From positions 135,814-199,813 of the forward strand of contig JBCBDX010000006.1 of NCBI GenBank assembly GCA_038529265.1: a stretch of 64,000 bases of DNA, written 5' to 3'. The translations under genes and the position numbers were made by a program. Of the stretch, positions 36,397 to 45,528 are shown one piece after another. Positions within the stretch are counted from its first letter, which is position 1. Every line of letters starts with the position of its first letter. Below the pieces are notes generated by a model that made no database searches, had not been told where the DNA came from, and saw only the letters and a list, made by a program, of their open reading frames with translations. The stretch is from JBCBDX01 sp038529265 (GTDB lineage: Bacteria > Pseudomonadota > Alphaproteobacteria > Rhizobiales > Rhizobiaceae).

Positions 36397-37161
36397 ATGC
36401 CCCGCTTTCGCATGACGATTGAATATGATGGAACGCCCTATGTTGGCTGGCAGCGCCAGACCAACGGTCACGCGGTCCAGGCGGCGCTGGAAAAAGCGAT
36501 CCTTGGCTTCACCCACGAACAAGTAACCCTGCAAGTTGCAGGACGCACTGACACCGGCGTTCATGCATTCGCACAGACGGCGCATGCTGATCTGTCTCGC
36601 GATTGGGACGCTGGCAAAGTTCTGGAAGCGACCAATGCTTTTCTGGCCATGAACGAGGAGCGTGTCTCGGTTATTGAGTGCAAAAAAGTGGATGAGAGTT
36701 TCCACGCCCGCTTCTCAGCGCAGGCGCGCCACTATCTTTATCGGATAACCAATCGGGCCGCCCCGAACGCTCTGGAGCACCGTCGTTCCTGGTGGATTAA
36801 GAAACCCCTTGATGTGGCGGCCATGCAAGAGGCGTCGAAAGCCTTTATCGGCACGCATGATTTTACGACGTTTCGGGCGGCGCAGTGCCAGGCCAAGTCA
36901 CCGATCAAGACGCTCGATAGGATTGCGTTTGAGCGCGATAAACATGAGATCCTGATTAATATGTCGGCGAAGTCTTTTTTGCATAATCAGGTGCGTTCGA
37001 TTGTAGGCACACTAAAGATGGTGGGTGAGGGTAGATGGGATCGCGCAGAAGTAGAACGTCGGCGTGACGCCTTGGACCATCAGCTTTGTGGCGCCTTGGC
37101 ACCGCCCCATGGGCTTTACCTGAAAAAAGTCGATTATCCGGAAACGCTTAAGCCGGGCTGA
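36397..37161 (+). CDS. truA: tRNA pseudouridine38-40 synthase
   Basis: Makes pseudouridine in the anticodon arm of several tRNAs. 254 residues with the opening FRMTIEYDGTPYVGWQRQ, the catalytic aspartate in VAGRTDTGVHAFAQ, FHARFSAQARHYLYRI, and FLHNQVRSIVGTLKMVGEG. All core elements are present. The last 14 bases overlap the 3' end of the convergent membrane protein gene. Confidence 0.96.
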   Translation: MPRFRMTIEYDGTPYVGWQRQTNGHAVQAALEKAILGFTHEQVTLQVAGRTDTGVHAFAQTAHADLSRDWDAGKVLEATNAFLAMNEERVSVIECKKVDESFHARFSAQARHYLYRITNRAAPNALEHRRSWWIKKPLDVAAMQEASKAFIGTHDFTTFRAAQCQAKSPIKTLDRIAFERDKHEILINMSAKSFLHNQVRSIVGTLKMVGEGRWDRAEVERRRDALDHQLCGALAPPHGLYLKKVDYPETLKPG

Positions 37162-37735
37162 GACCAAAAAGCCCGGTCAATAAATCGGCGAGCGTAAAGA
37201 TCACGACAATTTCTATTATAACAATTGCATAGGCTATGCCGCGACTTTGCGGCAGTGCGGCAATTGTCACACGCAGAAACATCCAGATTGAAACCATGAT
37301 GGTGGCGAGAAAGAGCAAGGCGATAAAGCCATTGGCCTCTTCCGGTGCCACCATGTAGAGAAGGGCAATAGCAGCAACCAGATAGGCAACAATTGCTGAT
37401 AGCCAGTTTCGCGCAATGATAAGGCCCGTATAGTTCTTCCCCAAGCCCAGTTGCGGCATGGCTATTGCAAGAATGATGATTGGCAAAAGCCAGAGGATTA
37501 TATCGATAACGGCTTGGCGCCCAACCAGCGAGAAAACGCTCGCAACGACACCCTCCGCAATGAGGTCTTGGCCAAATATCACCCAAGTAAAAAATGTTGC
37601 GGGCAGCGCAACGATAATGGCTTGGAACGAACGCCAGAAACCATCGGTTGAAACATCCATATCATCGAGCGCCGATGGATCACCTCTGACAATCCGCAAG
37701 GCGCATTCACAATGGTGTAGAGCGTAGTCAATCAT
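37148..37735 (-). CDS. Yip1-like polytopic membrane protein
   Basis: 195-residue protein with about five hydrophobic helices (e.g. SFQAIIVALPATFFTWVIFG, IILWLLPIIILAIAMPQLGL, AIVAYLVAAIALLYM). The overall layout with a short soluble N-terminus resembles small YIP1-type proteins, but the family is not certain. It starts four bases before dapE ends (overlap at 37732-37735), so it is coupled to dapE in one transcript. Function unknown. Confidence 0.7.
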   Translation of the reverse strand: MIDYALHHCECALRIVRGDPSALDDMDVSTDGFWRSFQAIIVALPATFFTWVIFGQDLIAEGVVASVFSLVGRQAVIDIILWLLPIIILAIAMPQLGLGKNYTGLIIARNWLSAIVAYLVAAIALLYMVAPEEANGFIALLFLATIMVSIWMFLRVTIAALPQSRGIAYAIVIIEIVVIFTLADLLTGLFGLSPA

Positions 37736-38931
37736 GCTTGGGTTGTCTGAAACCAGTTGCGGATGAAGTGTTCATACACGCTTGTCAAAGTTTCCAAATC
37801 TGCAACCGGTACCCGCTCGTCGACCATGTGCATGGTCTGACCGACAAGGCCGAATTCAACGACCGGGCAGTAGTCCTTGATGTAACGTGCATCGGACGTA
37901 CCCCCTGAGGTGGATAGTTCCGGTGTCTTGCCAAGAACGGTTTCAATGCTGCTGGAAATTGTTTCGATCAAGGCATCGTCACGCGTCAGGAAGACCTGGC
38001 TCACGGGCTCCTTCCAAACAACGTCAAACTCAATTGGCGCGTCCTTGCCCTTGCGCAATCTCGTGTCAGCTGCCGCCTTGTTGAGACGCGACAGGATTTC
38101 ATTGCGTAAAGTTGGTTCCGACCAGTGGTCGTTGAAGCGAACATTAAAGGCTGCGCTGGCTTTGGCAGCGATTACATTGACGGCAGGGTTGCCTGTATCA
38201 ATGCTTGTCACCTCTAGGTTGGTAGCCTGAAAAGCTTCGTTACCTTCATCAAGAGCCGGATCGAGCAGAGCGTCGCAGAGTGCAATAAGGCTTCGAACGG
38301 GATTGTCCGCCAAATGCGGGTAAGCAACGTGACCTTGTGTTCCTTGAACCGTGATGGTGCCCGACAGTGAGCCGCGACGACCAATCTTCACCATGTCACC
38401 AATGGTTTCAGGGTTTGTAGGTTCGCCCAGAATGCAGGCGTCCCACTTTTCGCCCTTTGTTGCAGCCCACTCCAGCAGTTTGACAGAGCCGTTGATCGCT
38501 GGGCCTTCCTCGTCCCCGGTGATGAGGAAGGAGACGTTTCCCGGGATCGAACCTTCTTTAAGAACCCGGGCGAGCGCTGCGACGAAACAGGCAATGCCGC
38601 CTTTCATGTCAACCGCACCGCGACCGAAGAGAACGCCATCATGGATTTCCGCAGCAAACGGTGGGTGGGCCCAAGCGCTTTCATCGCCAATGGGCACCAC
38701 ATCAGTGTGACCGGCGAACATCAGATGCGGCCCGTTTCCAGAGCGCCGCGCATAAAGGTTCCCAATATCGGGCGTTCCGTCCTGCGTGAAGGTCACATGC
38801 TCGCAGTCAAAACCCATGGGCTCGAGCATGTCAGCAAGCGTGTCCAAAGCTCCATCGTCTTTTGGTGTAACCGACGCACAGCGTATCAGAGCGGCCAGGT
38901 TTTCTGTGGGGTTCGTTGGAAACTGGGTCAT
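37732..38931 (-). CDS. dapE: Succinyl-diaminopimelate desuccinylase
   Basis: Zinc enzyme of the lysine/diaminopimelate pathway that frees LL-DAP from its succinyl group. M20 peptidase fold: first metal ligand in LMFAGHTDVVPIG, bridging Asp in GRGAVDMKGG, catalytic Glu in FLITGDEEGPAING, and a late His in VGQTMHMVDERV. The tetrahedral fit STSGGTSDARYIKDYCP is typical of DapE. 399 residues. dapD, two steps earlier in the same pathway, lies about 1.2 kb upstream on the same strand. Confidence 0.94.
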   Translation of the reverse strand: MTQFPTNPTENLAALIRCASVTPKDDGALDTLADMLEPMGFDCEHVTFTQDGTPDIGNLYARRSGNGPHLMFAGHTDVVPIGDESAWAHPPFAAEIHDGVLFGRGAVDMKGGIACFVAALARVLKEGSIPGNVSFLITGDEEGPAINGSVKLLEWAATKGEKWDACILGEPTNPETIGDMVKIGRRGSLSGTITVQGTQGHVAYPHLADNPVRSLIALCDALLDPALDEGNEAFQATNLEVTSIDTGNPAVNVIAAKASAAFNVRFNDHWSEPTLRNEILSRLNKAAADTRLRKGKDAPIEFDVVWKEPVSQVFLTRDDALIETISSSIETVLGKTPELSTSGGTSDARYIKDYCPVVEFGLVGQTMHMVDERVPVADLETLTSVYEHFIRNWFQTTQA

Positions 38932-38961
38932 GGCGTCTGTGTAACAGGCGCAAGCGCGCGG

Positions 38962-39660
38962 TCAATCGACGGACTCAATCAACATGATCTTTTGCCAGAT
39001 CTTGCGTGACAGGTTGGTGCCAAGGCTCTCAATGTCATTGACCGTGCCAACAACAACGTCATCGTCCAGTGATTGCGCATAAAGCGCAGCGATTTTCCCG
39101 GTGATCGACAAAAGCTCCGAGCAGTAATCGAGATAGCGCGCCAGCTCATTGGGCGTTAGCGTCCGTTTTGGTGAATTTTCCGTACGGCGATATCCGCCCG
39201 AAAAGGCGGAAGGGTCTTTCGTCAATTGGTGCATGTCGATGATGTGAATGATGGAACGCATGGCGTGAAGGTTCTTCAATGCGCGCGAACGCTTCATCCG
39301 TGTTTCGAGGTTCACCAACGTGTAGATGCCGATGCCGGCAAAGATAGCCGTATTGATTGCCGCTTCGAAAGTCTGAACAATGTCAGTCGCGCTATCCGAT
39401 GATAGCGTATCGATTTGGATAAACGTGCCCACTTGGCTGAACAGAAATATGCAGGCCGCCAAAAAGGCAAAAATCAGAACGCGTAGCCACCAGACCGGTT
39501 GGGCCATTTTCTGCGCCGCTTCGCCCAATTCACGTGACGCGCTGCTGACCTCCCGCGCTACATTGCGCAGGCTCGATTGCGGAAAGCGCTCAGCAATGCG
39601 CCGCTCCAGCATTTCAGCTGTGTCAGTGATCTTGGTTCGGTTGAGCGTGCGATACGGCAT
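38962..39660 (-). CDS. Conserved membrane protein of unknown function
   Basis: 232 residues: a soluble N-terminal helix region, two membrane spans (LRVLIFAFLAACIFLFSQVG and INTAIFAGIGIYTLVNLE), then a helical cytoplasmic C-terminal domain with LHAMRSIIHIIDMHQLTKDP and LARYLDYCSELLSITGKIAA. No domain name is certain. Proteins like this occur between dapE and dapD in related bacteria. The 30-base gap to dapE suggests co-transcription. Confidence 0.75.
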   Translation of the reverse strand: MPYRTLNRTKITDTAEMLERRIAERFPQSSLRNVAREVSSASRELGEAAQKMAQPVWWLRVLIFAFLAACIFLFSQVGTFIQIDTLSSDSATDIVQTFEAAINTAIFAGIGIYTLVNLETRMKRSRALKNLHAMRSIIHIIDMHQLTKDPSAFSGGYRRTENSPKRTLTPNELARYLDYCSELLSITGKIAALYAQSLDDDVVVGTVNDIESLGTNLSRKIWQKIMLIESVD

Positions 39661-39698
39661 GGCCCTGATTTTAGCAGGCGAGCCTTAAGGTTTGCTTT

Positions 39699-40100
39699 TC
39701 AATCGCGCGCGAAAGGCGGTGGGCCGTGTTGGTTTGTCTCGCGACTACCGGGCATGAAAGCAAGAAACAGCCAGCCCAAGAACGCAACAGCGGGTACGAG
39801 CAGTACGACTGCGAGGAGCCCGGGCAAGTTCAAATCATGAAGACGCTTCACGCTCATGGCCAGCAATCCCCAGGCGGCAAATGCCCAAAAACCCAACACG
39901 ACAAAGCCCACCAGCAAGGCCTCGCCGTCTTCAAGTTCGACCGAACCATCGCCGTCGCCAAAGCTTAGAACCCAAGCGAACAGGGCGATCTGAACCAGAA
40001 GAAGTAACAATGCACCGAGCGCAAAGGACTTGCGGCCGATCCGCCCGCGAAAGCTTGTGTACAGCCATTTGACGGTGGGTTGGGGAAGTGGCTCACTCAT
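39699..40100 (-). CDS. DUF805 family membrane protein
   Basis: 133 residues with the DUF805 signature FRGRIGRKSFALGALLLL at the N-terminus, then three or four spans and the internal SVKRLHDLNLPGLLAVV motif. Family function is not known. It follows dapD by six bases, so it is in the dapD transcript. Confidence 0.88.
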   Translation of the reverse strand: MSEPLPQPTVKWLYTSFRGRIGRKSFALGALLLLLVQIALFAWVLSFGDGDGSVELEDGEALLVGFVVLGFWAFAAWGLLAMSVKRLHDLNLPGLLAVVLLVPAVAFLGWLFLAFMPGSRETNQHGPPPFARD

Positions 40101-40106
40101 GCGAAA

Positions 40107-40955
40107 TCAGTCCCGCAAGAGTTCGTTGATGCCAGTCTTTGAGCGCGTTCTTTCATCAACCGTTTTAACGATGACCGCACAATAAAGGCTAGGGCCCGGT
40201 TCGCCATTTGGCAGCGCTTTGCCGGGCATAGTGCCCGCAACAACGACAGAATAGGGCGGCACCTCACCATAAGAGATTTCGCCGGTCGCGCGGTTCACAA
40301 TCTTGGTCGACTTGCCAATGAAAACACCCATGCCGAGCACAGAGCCTTCGCGCACGATACAGCCCTCAACAACTTCCGAACGCGCGCCAATAAAGCAATT
40401 GTCCTCAATAATGGTCGGACCCGCTTGCATGGGCTCCAGCACGCCACCAATGCCAACACCACCAGACAGATGAACATTCCTTCCAATTTGCGCGCAGGAG
40501 CCAACCGTTGCCCAAGTGTCAACCATCGTGCCTTCGTCCACATAAGCGCCTAAATTCACAAAAGATGGCATCAAGACCACGTTCTTGGCGATATATGCCG
40601 AGTGGCGCACAACACAGTTCGGCACAGCGCGGAAGCCTGCGGCGCGCCAATGGTTTTCGCCCCAACCATCAAACTTCGAAGGCACCTTGTCCCACCAACC
40701 GGAGTTACCGGGCCCGCCCGCAATGGGCGCCATATCATTCAGACGGAAAGACAGAAGGACGGCTTTCTTCAACCATTGATGAACTGTCCACGCGCCATCA
40801 GCTTCGCGAGACGCCACGCGCGCCTCTCCGCTATCCATCATGGTCAATGCAGTTTCGACAGCTTCACGAATTTCACCTGTTGTCGACGTAGAAATTGAAT
40901 CGCGATTGTCAAATGCGGTTTCGATGGCACTTTGCAGCGCGGCATGGTCGGTCAT
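40107..40955 (-). CDS. dapD: Tetrahydrodipicolinate N-succinyltransferase
   Basis: Succinyl transfer step of the lysine/diaminopimelate pathway. The left-handed beta-helix repeats are evident (YIAKNVVLMPSFVNLGAYVD, TIIEDNCFIGARSEVVEG, VLGMGVFIGKSTKI). The N-terminal domain includes WTVHQWLKKAVLLSFRL, the conserved DapD part. Length of 282 is normal. First gene of a minus-strand unit running through DUF805 and the unknown membrane protein to dapE. Confidence 0.95.
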   Translation of the reverse strand: MTDHAALQSAIETAFDNRDSISTSTTGEIREAVETALTMMDSGEARVASREADGAWTVHQWLKKAVLLSFRLNDMAPIAGGPGNSGWWDKVPSKFDGWGENHWRAAGFRAVPNCVVRHSAYIAKNVVLMPSFVNLGAYVDEGTMVDTWATVGSCAQIGRNVHLSGGVGIGGVLEPMQAGPTIIEDNCFIGARSEVVEGCIVREGSVLGMGVFIGKSTKIVNRATGEISYGEVPPYSVVVAGTMPGKALPNGEPGPSLYCAVIVKTVDERTRSKTGINELLRD

Positions 40956-41084
40956 AAAGCTGGCTTTCTTTGAAATTGGTCAGTTTTAAATAGATGGCTT
41001 GGCGCGGTAGTTATTTCAGCGTCTAAGATGGGTCAACGCAGGCGTGAAAGATTCGAACAAAAGAAGAAATCTGGAGGAAAGCAC

Positions 41085-41933
41085 ATGGCGATGAAAAGAA
41101 CGGGCGATGATGTGTGGGATCCACTGGTAAAATCGCACGACGATATGGCGCATGCGAAAGCCGTACCTGATACGCCCCAGACGCGGGCACCGGCCTATAA
41201 GCTTGCCTTTGACGATCCCGACTTTATGTGCCGCGATGAATTGCGCCCGGTACGGCTTCAATTGGAACTTTTAAAGCCGGAAATGCTTTTGGAAGAACGC
41301 GGCATTTGTTCAACCGTCGTCATGTTCGGCGGTGCACGTATTCCCGAGCCAGGCGGAGAAGCTTGGGCAGCCAAGAACGAAACGCAAAAGAAAAATCTCG
41401 AAGCTAACGCCAAATATTATGCGGAAGCACGCAAGTTTGCGGCGCTCTGCTCGCGCTATTCTACGTCCACCTATAATCGCGAGATGGTGGTCGTAACCGG
41501 GGGCGGCCCCGGCGTTATGGAAGCTGGCAATCGCGGCGCAGCCGATGAGGGAGCGCCGTCGATTGGTCTAAACATCGTGCTGCCGCATGAACAGGCCCCT
41601 AACGAATATGTAACGCCTGAACTGTGCTTTAACTTCCACTATTTTGCGATCCGCAAGATGCATTTCCTTCTACGCGCCAAAGCGATCACTGTTTTCCCGG
41701 GTGGCTTCGGCACAATGGATGAGCTTTTTGAAACACTGACGCTTATCCAGACCGGTCGCATGGAGCGGGTTCCGTTCATCCTGTTTGGGAAGGCTTTCTG
41801 GAAGGGAGCGATCAATCTCGACTTTTTGGCGGAACAAGGGACGATCTCACCAGGTGATGTGGAACTGATTTCGTTCGTCGATACCGCAGACGAAGCTTGG
41901 GAGATTATCTCTGATTTTCATGATCTTCAGTAG
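41085..41933 (+). CDS. LOG-family (TIGR00730-like) Rossmann-fold protein
   Basis: Lysine-decarboxylase-like/LOG family protein, 282 residues. The family motifs VTGGGPGVMEAGNRGA and FPGGFGTMDELFETLTLIQT are intact; in studied members these hydrolyse nucleotide 5'-phosphoribosyl bonds. ATG 41085 follows CTGGAGGAAA; the upstream frame beginning at 41028 lacks such a site. It has an unusual N-terminal extension (about 70 residues) before the Rossmann core. The 3' end overlaps the convergent DUF817 gene by 29 bases. Confidence 0.87.
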   Translation: MAMKRTGDDVWDPLVKSHDDMAHAKAVPDTPQTRAPAYKLAFDDPDFMCRDELRPVRLQLELLKPEMLLEERGICSTVVMFGGARIPEPGGEAWAAKNETQKKNLEANAKYYAEARKFAALCSRYSTSTYNREMVVVTGGGPGVMEAGNRGAADEGAPSIGLNIVLPHEQAPNEYVTPELCFNFHYFAIRKMHFLLRAKAITVFPGGFGTMDELFETLTLIQTGRMERVPFILFGKAFWKGAINLDFLAEQGTISPGDVELISFVDTADEAWEIISDFHDLQ

Positions 41934-42783
41934 CGTCCAATCCACGCGGCTTGTGGACCAGTTGCACCAGCACGAACGAGATGATCATCAGCAGGAACCA
42001 GGCCCCAAGTTTGGATGAGGAGACCGGCACCCAACCGCTGGTCTGGTTGGGATAAAGCCATGCGTTTGACCAGGTCGCGATATTCTCAGCGATCCAGATA
42101 AAGAGCGTGACAAGCGAAAAGCCGATCAGCAGTGGCATTTTCAACCGCCAGCGAAACACGCGATAATGCACACACGTACGCCAGAATATAATCCCGGTGA
42201 GTCCAAATAGGGCATATCGGATATCAATAATGAAATGGTGCGAGAAGAAATTCACATAGATCGCAGTGGCCAAAAACGTTGCTGCCAACAAGGGGGGGAA
42301 GCCCGTATAGCGCATGTCAAATATGCGGGTGATGCGCGCAATGTATGAGCCTACCGCCGCATACATGAAGCCCGAGAATAAGGGCACACCGCCAAGTCTG
42401 AACACCGCCTCTTCCGGGTAGGTCCATGAGCCGACTGACGTTTTGAACAGTTCCATCACGGTGCCGACAATGTGGAAGGCCAGAATCACCTTGGCTTCGT
42501 CCCATGTTTCAAGTTTCAAGAGCAGTAGTGCTGCCTGAATGCTGATGGCCGCCAGAAAAAGAAAGTCGTAGCGATGGATCGGCATCGCATCAGGCCAATA
42601 GATGCGTGTGGCGATCATGAGCCCCAGCAATAGTCCACCGAAAATGCAGGCCCATGCTTGTTTGATGCCGAACACCAGAAACTCCACCAACGCGCCGGCA
42701 ATGCCGCTAGACGGTAGGCGGTCGAGCACATGGTGTGCAGCGCGATCGATCCGCGCTTCAACGCTTGTGAATTTTTGGCTCAA
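41905..42783 (-). CDS. DUF817 family membrane protein
   Basis: 292-residue protein with about eight spans, recognised as DUF817 from its length and motifs such as EFLVFGIKQAWACIFGGLLL and LLLKLETWDEAKVILAFHIV, VGSWTYPE and APLFSGFMYA-like PLFSGFMYAAVGSYIA. Function unknown. The start is a TTG that overlaps the stop of the upstream nucleotidase gene (TTGA at 42780-42783), so it is translationally coupled to it. Confidence 0.8.
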   Translation of the reverse strand: MSQKFTSVEARIDRAAHHVLDRLPSSGIAGALVEFLVFGIKQAWACIFGGLLLGLMIATRIYWPDAMPIHRYDFLFLAAISIQAALLLLKLETWDEAKVILAFHIVGTVMELFKTSVGSWTYPEEAVFRLGGVPLFSGFMYAAVGSYIARITRIFDMRYTGFPPLLAATFLATAIYVNFFSHHFIIDIRYALFGLTGIIFWRTCVHYRVFRWRLKMPLLIGFSLVTLFIWIAENIATWSNAWLYPNQTSGWVPVSSSKLGAWFLLMIISFVLVQLVHKPRGLDATEDHENQR

Positions 42784-43478
42784 GCGGGCATAACCCCACG
42801 CAGAAAAGTCGCCAGATCGTCAGTCACAAAATCAACGTGATCATTGACCCCATCGCGCTCCCAAATCTCTGAGAACGTCGCTTCAAAATTGTTGGGAACA
42901 ATCAGCACTGTCTTCATGCCGAGCGTTTTGGGAACGACAAGATTGCGCGCCAGATCTTCAAACATCACGGCGTTCTCGCAATCGACACGGTGCATGGACC
43001 GGAACTTGTCGTAGGTGGAACCGGCTGGCTTCGGCACCAATTCGGCTGCAACAATGTCGAAAATATCGTCGAAATGATCGAGGATGCCCAGTTGGCGTGC
43101 CGTGCGTTCCGCGTGGCCGCGGTCCCCATTGGTAAAGATGAACTTGCGGCCCGGTAGCGCTTTGATCGCATCGCCCAAGGCTGGGTCCGGCGCGAGCCAT
43201 GAATAGTCGATATCATGCACCTTCTCCAGAAAATCGTCAGGATCGACATCGTGGCGCATCATCAGGCCCTGAAGCGTTGTGCCGAACTCTTTGTAGTAGT
43301 CTTTCTGAACTTTGCGCGCTTGATCGCGAGGCAACTGCAATAGCTCTGTTACATAGTCCGTCATCTTCACATCAATCTGTGAGAAGAGGTTCGAGTGATG
43401 CGGATAAAGGGTATTGTCGAGATCAAACACCCACTCGGAGATATGGGCAAAGTCTTCAGGCGCTGGCAAATTCGTCAT
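42780..43478 (-). CDS. HAD-superfamily pyrimidine 5'-nucleotidase-like phosphatase
   Basis: 232-residue HAD hydrolase. Motif I is WVFDLDNTLYPH, motif II the Thr/Ser region KFIFTNGDRGHAERTARQL, motif III Lys in LVPKPAGSTYDKF, motif IV VMFEDLARNL. The ADxxxN cap shape and length match the pyrimidine 5'-nucleotidase (YjjG/SDT1-like) group found next to dapD in related genomes. ATG 43478 is preferred over further upstream starts, which would run into the divergent transporter's leader. Confidence 0.87.
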   Translation of the reverse strand: MTNLPAPEDFAHISEWVFDLDNTLYPHHSNLFSQIDVKMTDYVTELLQLPRDQARKVQKDYYKEFGTTLQGLMMRHDVDPDDFLEKVHDIDYSWLAPDPALGDAIKALPGRKFIFTNGDRGHAERTARQLGILDHFDDIFDIVAAELVPKPAGSTYDKFRSMHRVDCENAVMFEDLARNLVVPKTLGMKTVLIVPNNFEATFSEIWERDGVNDHVDFVTDDLATFLRGVMPA

Positions 43479-43554
43479 AGGCCCTACATGACACGCGTTT
43501 GCGGCAGGGCAAGGGGCCTTGCGTAGCAACACGATTTTCCTCCACAAGCGCGCC

Positions 43555-44460
43555 ATGGAAGTATGGGTGCTCATTACCGTTGGCGCAGCCTTTGTGCAGA
43601 ACATTCGCTCTGCTCTGCAAAAGCACTTGCGCGGCCAAGTTGGCACGGCTGCGGCAACATTTGTGCGCTTTGGTTTTGGCGGGCCGTTCGCCTTTTTATT
43701 CCTTTGGCTAGCACTTCAATGGACAGGAAACGCCTTGCCGGCACTGCCATCCAGCTTTTGGTTCTGGATAGTCTTGGCTGCGATCGCTCAAATCAGCGCG
43801 CAGTTACTCTTGATCATTGCTTTCACGCTGAAAAATTTTGCAGTCGCTGGCGCTTATGTTCGCGTGGAGCCCGTCTTGGCTGCCCTGTTCGGCGCTATCA
43901 TTCTGACTGAAGTGCCATCGCTCATACTGATGATTGCAGTCGCCATCTCGGTCTTTGGCGTGATGTTGATTTCGCTGACGGAAACCCGTTTGTCGCCAAT
44001 GGCTATGCTGGCTTCATTGGGAACAAAGGCCGCTTTGGTTGGTTTGGGATCAGCCACAATCTTCGGCTTCGCGGCCGTCGCGTTCCGCGCCGCATCACTG
44101 GCCTTGGGTGGCCCGAGCTTTTTGATCCAAGGCGCAGTAACGCTCTGTGCAGCGATCACTATTCAGTCCGTTCTGTTGGGTATCTGGCTCATTTTGCGTG
44201 AACCGGGTGACCTTCTGCATTTGCTGCGGAAATGGCCCCTAAGCCTGTCCGTGGGTTTTGTCGGTGCGCTGGCATCCTATGGCTGGTTCACGGCAATGAC
44301 GCTGGAGACTGCTGCAGCCGTAAAAGCCGTTGCGCAGGTTGAAATGCTGTTCGCTTTAGCAACGACAGCCCTTGTGTTTCGGGAACGCATATCGGCGCGC
44401 GAGATTACCGGCTGCTTCTTGATTGTATCGGGCGTGTTGTTGCTCATCGGGTATGCCTAG
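43555..44460 (+). CDS. EamA/DMT family transporter, copy 2
   Basis: 301-residue inner-membrane transporter with about ten helices in two EamA repeats. The first opens WVLITVGAAFVQNIRSALQK; the second includes GPSFLIQGAVTLCAAITIQS. The late motif TAMTLETAAAVKAVAQVEML is typical of the family. ATG 43555 is the best start. It lies divergent from the nucleotidase and convergent with argB, sharing four bases at the stops (CTAG). Substrate unknown. Confidence 0.85.
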   Translation: MEVWVLITVGAAFVQNIRSALQKHLRGQVGTAAATFVRFGFGGPFAFLFLWLALQWTGNALPALPSSFWFWIVLAAIAQISAQLLLIIAFTLKNFAVAGAYVRVEPVLAALFGAIILTEVPSLILMIAVAISVFGVMLISLTETRLSPMAMLASLGTKAALVGLGSATIFGFAAVAFRAASLALGGPSFLIQGAVTLCAAITIQSVLLGIWLILREPGDLLHLLRKWPLSLSVGFVGALASYGWFTAMTLETAAAVKAVAQVEMLFALATTALVFRERISAREITGCFLIVSGVLLLIGYA

Positions 44461-45365
44461 GCACCATCGTGGACGATCAAGGTGCCCGCCCCATGGTCGG
44501 TGAAGAGTTCCAGCAGGACTGCATGGGCCACGCGGCCGTTGACGATCACAACCCCTTTGACGCCCTTTTGCAGCGCCTGAATGCAGGTCTCAACTTTCGG
44601 GATCATGCCACCGGCAATCGTGCCATCCGCGATCAGGTCGCGGGCCTCGCTGATAGTCAGCTGTTTGATGAGATCACCATCCTTGTTCAAAACCCCCGGC
44701 ACGTCGGTCAGAAACAGCAAGCGTTGTGCAGTAACGGCACCGGCGATGGCGCCCGCAAATGTGTCCGCGTTGATGTTATAGGTTTCACCGTCGCGCCCCG
44801 GTGCAACAGGTGCGATCACAGGGATCATTTCCGATTGGGCAAGATGGTCAAGAAGGGTGCGGTCCACATCTGCCGGTTCACCCACAAAGCCCAAGTCAAC
44901 AACCCGTTCAATATTGCTGTCCGGATCAACGACCGATTTCTCAGCCTTTTTGGCATAGACCAAATTACCATCCTTGCCGCAAAGGCCGATTGCCCAAGCG
45001 CCGGCGTTGTTGATCATCGCAACGATCTCTTTGTTGATCGAACCAGCCAGAACCATCTCTACGATCTCGACGGTTTTCTTGTCCGTGACACGCAGTCCAC
45101 CCTCAAAGTGAGATTGAATGCCCATGCGTTCGAGCATCGCGCCGATTTGTGGTCCGCCGCCATGCACGACCAATGGGTTGACGCCCGATTGTTTGAGTAG
45201 TGCGATGTCTTGCGCGAACGCTTTGCCAAGCTCTGCATCGCCCATGGCGTGGCCGCCATACTTGATCACAACCGTTTGGCCTTCGTAGCGCTGCATGTAA
45301 GGCAGGGCTTTTGCCAGGATATGCGCTTCATTGAAGGCGGACGAGTTTTCAGGCGTGTCGATCAT
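44457..45365 (-). CDS. argB: Acetylglutamate kinase
   Basis: Second enzyme of arginine biosynthesis. 302 residues: VVIKYGGHAMGDAELGKAFA at the N-terminus (catalytic Lys), the substrate-binding VVHGGGPQIGAMLERMGI, AGSINKEIVAMINNAG, and GMIPKVETCIQALQKGVKGV. The standard Hyphomicrobiales neighbourhood places it near engB-yidC; here msrB is inserted between them on the opposite strand. Confidence 0.95.
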   Translation of the reverse strand: MIDTPENSSAFNEAHILAKALPYMQRYEGQTVVIKYGGHAMGDAELGKAFAQDIALLKQSGVNPLVVHGGGPQIGAMLERMGIQSHFEGGLRVTDKKTVEIVEMVLAGSINKEIVAMINNAGAWAIGLCGKDGNLVYAKKAEKSVVDPDSNIERVVDLGFVGEPADVDRTLLDHLAQSEMIPVIAPVAPGRDGETYNINADTFAGAIAGAVTAQRLLFLTDVPGVLNKDGDLIKQLTISEARDLIADGTIAGGMIPKVETCIQALQKGVKGVVIVNGRVAHAVLLELFTDHGAGTLIVHDGA

Positions 45366-45528
45366 GTCATCATGCAGTCAGTTATATTGGCGTTGACGCT
45401 TACTGCCTAAAGGAACGCGCCGCAATGTTGCTGGAGAGTTGTAACGGCGATCACGAAAAAGCGAACAGAGGTTATGAGCGTTTCGTCAGCGATTTTGCTA
45501 ATAGGCTATCCAAAGACTGGAGATACCG